Origin: Colius striatus
Taxonomy: Eukaryota > Chordata > Aves > Coliiformes > Coliidae
Length of the DNA: 64,000 bases
NCBI RefSeq assembly: GCF_028858725.1
Contig: NC_084767.1
Coordinates: forward strand, 4,515,501-4,579,500
Direction: 5' to 3'
Numbering within the stretch: the first letter of the stretch is position 1; every line of letters begins with the position of its first letter. The translations under genes and the position numbers were made by a program. The notes under the pieces are model-generated. The model searched no databases. It was not told the DNA's origin and was given only the letters and a program-made list of their open reading frames with translations. Below, in pieces: positions 60,001-64,000 of this stretch.

Positions 60001-62524
60001 GAGTAAGGGAGGCTGTTGGAGAATAGAGAGGTTTTTTTTCCTCCATGAACCAACTCTGTCCTACTCAAAGCCCATTCACAACAGGATGATCATCACCTCG
60101 CTCCCCGACACAGAAGCAATTACCATAAAACATGGTCATCTATTACAGCATAATAAGACTCTACCTTTTCCAACTAAGAGGAGAGGAGCTCTCTCAGACC
60201 CTACCCATTGCAATCTCAAAACCAGTACATGGTGGCAACTGCCTGAATGAAAATAGAAAAAAAAAAAAGAATCAACAAAATATATCCTACAGGAAAGAAA
60301 AAAGTAGTGTTTTAGTGTTCACACTCACAGAACTGTCACCTTCATTTGCTATTCCTTAATCTACCTCAATTTCCCCCCTTCCAGAAGGGACTGCAGGGAA
60401 ATAACACTGTAAAGACCATTGATACAGAGATGGAAGTTATGCCTTACAGACAGGCAGCATCCCCCTGGCATGAAACCACCCTCTGCCCAGGGAAAATCCA
60501 AGAGATTTTTTGAGTTGTTTATATATCAAATGGTTTTTTTTCCCCCTCTGGAATGCAAAAGATCTGGCTGCAAAAACCCAGTATAGTAAATCATATTTGT
60601 CTTTAAAAAGAACCCCTCTTCACAACAGAAACCTTTTAATGACAGATTAGTAGTTATCAGCTTCGATTTCACCTTTAAAAAGAAAACCAAGTCACTTTGG
60701 TGTTTATGAGAACAGGGAACTAATTTTCCTTTACACAGCTCCAGCCACTGCACTTCAGCCATCCTGTACCAAATCAAGGCTAAAGGAGCTGCCAGAAAGC
60801 AACACAGAGACCAAGAATGCTACACTCATTTGGGGTAGGGTGGGCAATGCATGTAAATTGTGGATCTGTTTTCCAACCATCAAGGTAAATTCTGTGCCTG
60901 CTTCCACCTGCTGGGAAAGGCTCACGATACTGTGCAAGTGAGCTCTGCTCGTTCGGGCTCTATGCCGATGCTGGTGGAGCAAGAACTCCCTTTGAGTCTG
61001 AGAAACTGAGTTTTATGGAATCAATGAAAGAGCAAAAGTAACAAGTTTAAATTGTCAGTGTAACCCCTCGGTTTCACTAGCAGACCAGAAAGATCTGGGA
61101 CTCATGTAGCTTTAGAACATTGATTCAGAGAGGGAAGACAGAAACCAGGAAAAATATGCCATTCATACCTGAATAGCACATTCAACTTTGGAAGAAGTCA
61201 TTTCAACGATGGCTGAAAAACCAAGCAAACTAGAAACCATGCTTAAGAAGAACAGGGCATTGAGTTCTCAACCAAAGGCATCACCAGACAGGGGTGCAGA
61301 GCAGCCAAAGGAACACTGAGAGCATCTCTGAGGGAACAATTAGATTCTCCTCTCCTCCCCAACATGCTCTGATTCAGATAGTTGAGACTACAAAAGGATT
61401 TGTCTTTTGCTGAAAAGGTTTCTCTTAAATACTGAAGGGAGAGCACTGGCTGTGAAATCCCACCAGCACGCTCTGGGCTGCAGGTGTGTGTTGGGGGATG
61501 CCTCCAGTCATCCTGGCTGGAGAGTCACCAGAGCTAGGAGACTGGCTGCTGCTTCAAATGACATTCACAGGAAAACCATGATCATCCTCCATCCTTTGTG
61601 GCCTCTAGGAAGTTGCAAGGGGAAGAAGTCACAATCCATTGCAATCTGGGTGTAACTGCAGTTTAACCTGGACCGTTTGACAGAGGTGATGCACCTAAAG
61701 CTTGAACACAGACCAGCACATCGTACACCTCAGCCCAGCCTGGTCAAAGCTTGTTTTAAAGATCTGAGTGATACACAGTAACTCAGCAGGCACACGTTCA
61801 GGTGCCAGTCAGCCAGTAAACTTGAGGCTAAATCAGTCTGGTAACAAGTAAATTTACAGTACAGGACGAGAGAGGACACATTGACTAAGTTATTGCCTAA
61901 GGCTCCGGAGGGCTGTGTTCCCCGAGAGGGAGCCAGCAATGGCACAGGACTGAATTGCCATCTTGGAATGTACAATTGCTTGGTCTGAGCAGCAGTAGCT
62001 CAGCTGCCCCAGGGCTGGCTGTGTCCAGCAGGTCACCCCAGAAAGGATCCCCGTGAGCAGGCAGCGCGGCACCGACCCGCAGCAGCTGTGATTCTTACAT
62101 GAACTGTATGTGGTGCTGACAGGGAAGCTTATAAATTGATTAGGGTTGTCTTTTGTTTTGTTGCTGTTTTATTTAAAAGTGCTCTCTGTTGCTCTGGCTC
62201 CATGGATCAGGCCACCACTTACAGTTTTAAGAATCATCACATATTTGTATTGTGAGCAACAACGTCTTCCCTCCCTCCTTGTACCTCCCCTCTTTTCCCT
62301 TTGCTCTGCCCTTGCCCTGTGCTGTTTGCTGTTCAGGCTAACCCCAAAGGCCAGTTTACATGTTTAAGTTTTGTTTTTGCAGATCTCCATCACAGATGGA
62401 ATTTTTTTGCTGGTCATTTCTCGGAACCAATCCATTAGGCAGGACAAACCGAAAGAAGAGAGGGCAGTGAAAACAAACCCCGTGATAGAGACGGAGGAAA
62501 GAAGAATCAATAAACAAGCAGAAA
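57060..62524 (-). other. UBTD2: Probable UBTD2 3' UTR
   Basis: This lies between the UBTD2 stop codon and the candidate poly(A) site. There is no convincing ORF on either strand. The sequence is A+T-leaning with several T-runs and few recognisable repeats, compatible with a long 3' UTR. An earlier AATAAA at 62168-62173 (about 350 bases after the stop) could give a short alternative 3' end. Confidence 0.45.
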
Positions 62525-62922
62525 TCAGTTTTCCACCGGGGTGGGATTTGCTAAGGGCTGGCTCACGATGACTTGCACCACGTAGTCCTTTGGGATTTTC
62601 AGCTCCTCCAGTTTCATTTTGTCTGCCAGCGGCCTGCCCGAGAAGAACCAGCGCTGGCTGCCCGGCTCCACTCCCTCCACCGCGTGCAGCCGCCTCTTCA
62701 TGTGGTACACCGTGTCCATGCTGCGGACCATGAGTTTGAGGTCTTTGCCTGTGGACAGGCGCAAACGAAGCTGGCATTCGTGCCCTGAATTGGGTGGGGG
62801 ATCAGGAATATCCAGAGTCTCCAGGTCGCCCTTTTCCTCTATCATGTTGATAGGTGGGGCGAGGCAGTAGACGGGAAGCTGGTAGCGGTTGCCCAGTTCA
62901 TCGTAACACTCCGTAAGAGCAC
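62525..62922 (-). CDS. UBTD2: UBTD2 terminal coding exon (C-terminal 132 residues)
   Basis: UBTD2 (ubiquitin domain-containing protein 2, DC-UbP) is a small cytosolic protein with an N-terminal ubiquitin-binding domain and a C-terminal ubiquitin-like domain; it is thought to link ubiquitin loading and removal. The exon begins after acceptor CCTAAAG with two bases of a split Gly. It continues [40 protein letters not shown], the beta-strand [55 protein letters not shown] and ends [21 protein letters not shown] at 62525-62527. The PTPVEN tail and the [10 protein letters not shown] hallmark separate it from UBTD1. The N-terminal ~100 residues are not in the window, so the gene is partial at the right edge. 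It has the same orientation as STK10, as in human. Confidence 0.97.
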
Positions 62923-64000
62923 CTTTAGGAGAGAAAAGGGGGAAAGAAGGAATATGAATGCATTTCACATTTAACAATGATCACATTCCAAAGAGATCAT
63001 CCTACTGTTAAACCATCCAAGCCATAAGGTCTGAATTCAGGCTTTAAAGGATTGATACGAGAATCTCCAAGTTTTGGTTAAAAAATTGCTTCACCTTGTT
63101 TTCAGATGGAAACTTGAGTTAAAAGCACTCCCCAAAAGCCAAGCACACCCCTCCCCCTCCAGATGAACCACAGGATAAAGAAGGGTTGAGGGAGGATGAT
63201 GTTTTCCCGCCTGTCATTTGAAACTATCACTCTGGTGGCACTGTCCAAAGTCCCACACGTGCACCCAGCGATGAACCACACGATCATGAACCCGAGCTGT
63301 GAAAAGGCAAAATGGCAAAGACCGAAAGCAAAAGACCACTGTGAAGGAAAGATTTTGTAACTTCTCAAGCATTCAAAACTTGCTGAAATGGTTTCATATA
63401 GGACTCGTGTTTTTGTGAGCACTGCCAGAACAAACACACACGACCACCCAAGTGAGACGACTGCGGCTCTGTACAGAGTGCGGTGTCACCACCGGAGCAG
63501 TGACACCCAGCACGTACTTTATACTTGCATGGCCGTTGTAACCCCCAATATTCAAAGCCCTGAAGTTACAGGAATGGTTTTTGTTTCCCCAGACTCCTGA
63601 GAGGTTCCTTGGGATGATGTGGGTGTTCGTGGTAAAGACGACCGGGCAGGGTGTGCTGCCCTGCACACGGCATTCCTTCCTACCAAAATGGCATGACATG
63701 CACAGAACAGCTCAGGTATTGTAACGTGAGGCATGTTGTACAAAGATATTTCAACAGGTACTTCAGAAAAATGGCAGTACATTTTTCATAATGTTTTAAG
63801 AGAAAGCTGCAAGCAGAGCCCTGCTGCATATAGCTCAGCTCAACTCAGCAGTGAGCCAGGAAACCGAAATGCTGAGGAAGCTGCAGGAATCCCTTCTCAC
63901 CGAGGTTAAAAGAAAATCAGTATTCACACTCCAAGCAAACGCTTGTCCCGTTTTTAATTTACCTGCTCTAACAAATTTCCACATTTTTGCCCCTAGAGGG
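62923..64000 (-). other. UBTD2: UBTD2 intron (partial, runs off the right edge)
   Basis: This is the sequence upstream of the UBTD2 terminal exon. I searched both strands for the preceding exon (the family's [20 protein letters not shown]-type region) and did not find it. No repeat family is recognised here. Confidence 0.8.

Overview
This window is vertebrate DNA, and almost certainly avian. It holds many CR1 LINE fragments, the dominant bird retroposon, and no Alu/B1-type or L1 sequence that I can see. The introns are short, and the gene order STK10 - (EFCAB9) - UBTD2 matches amniote synteny. I cannot name the species.

Positions 227-47188 (minus strand) carry the whole coding region of STK10 (LOK), a Ste20-family serine/threonine kinase. 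I could place all 19 coding exons by reading frame, splice sites and family knowledge. They join without a break into 966 codons plus a stop (human STK10 is 968 aa). Kinase-domain exons 1-8 lie between 47188 and 11243, the acidic/serine-rich linker is exon 9, and the C-terminal coiled coil is exons 10-19. Introns 1 and 2 are large (about 12.5 and 16.7 kb) and the others are 0.16-2.9 kb. Seventeen introns begin with GT. Intron 10 begins with GC (GC-AG class), and this is required by the frame. The start codon sits in a CpG island (about 46.6-47.55 kb) with a CCAAT box and GC boxes upstream. The 3' UTR runs off the left edge.

Positions 47189-62524 separate STK10 from UBTD2. In mammals the CatSper-associated calcium sensor EFCAB9 lies here on the opposite strand. 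On the plus strand, at that syntenic position, I find two stretches that align with EFCAB9 in the correct order: 49914-50140 (N-terminal half: CTG where the start should be, two frameshifts, one lost codon) and 52410-52655 (C-terminal half, 81 open codons with an EF-hand-like core, ended by TAG). I read this as an EFCAB9 pseudogene, which fits the reported loss of the CatSper sperm channel in birds. It is the most interesting observation in the window.

Positions 62525-62922 (minus) are the last coding exon of UBTD2, holding its C-terminal ubiquitin-like domain. Upstream exons lie beyond the right edge. An AATAAA followed by a strong GU-rich element near 57.03-57.09 kb suggests a 3' UTR of about 5.4 kb, so much of the right-hand 'intergenic' DNA may be transcribed UTR.

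Other content: six CR1 fragments, a probable ancient MIR/CORE-SINE (28.26-28.44 kb), a probable AmnSINE/L2-type tail (2.2 kb), a 46-bp minisatellite (25.0 kb) and minor simple repeats. Nothing prokaryotic, viral or CRISPR-like was seen.
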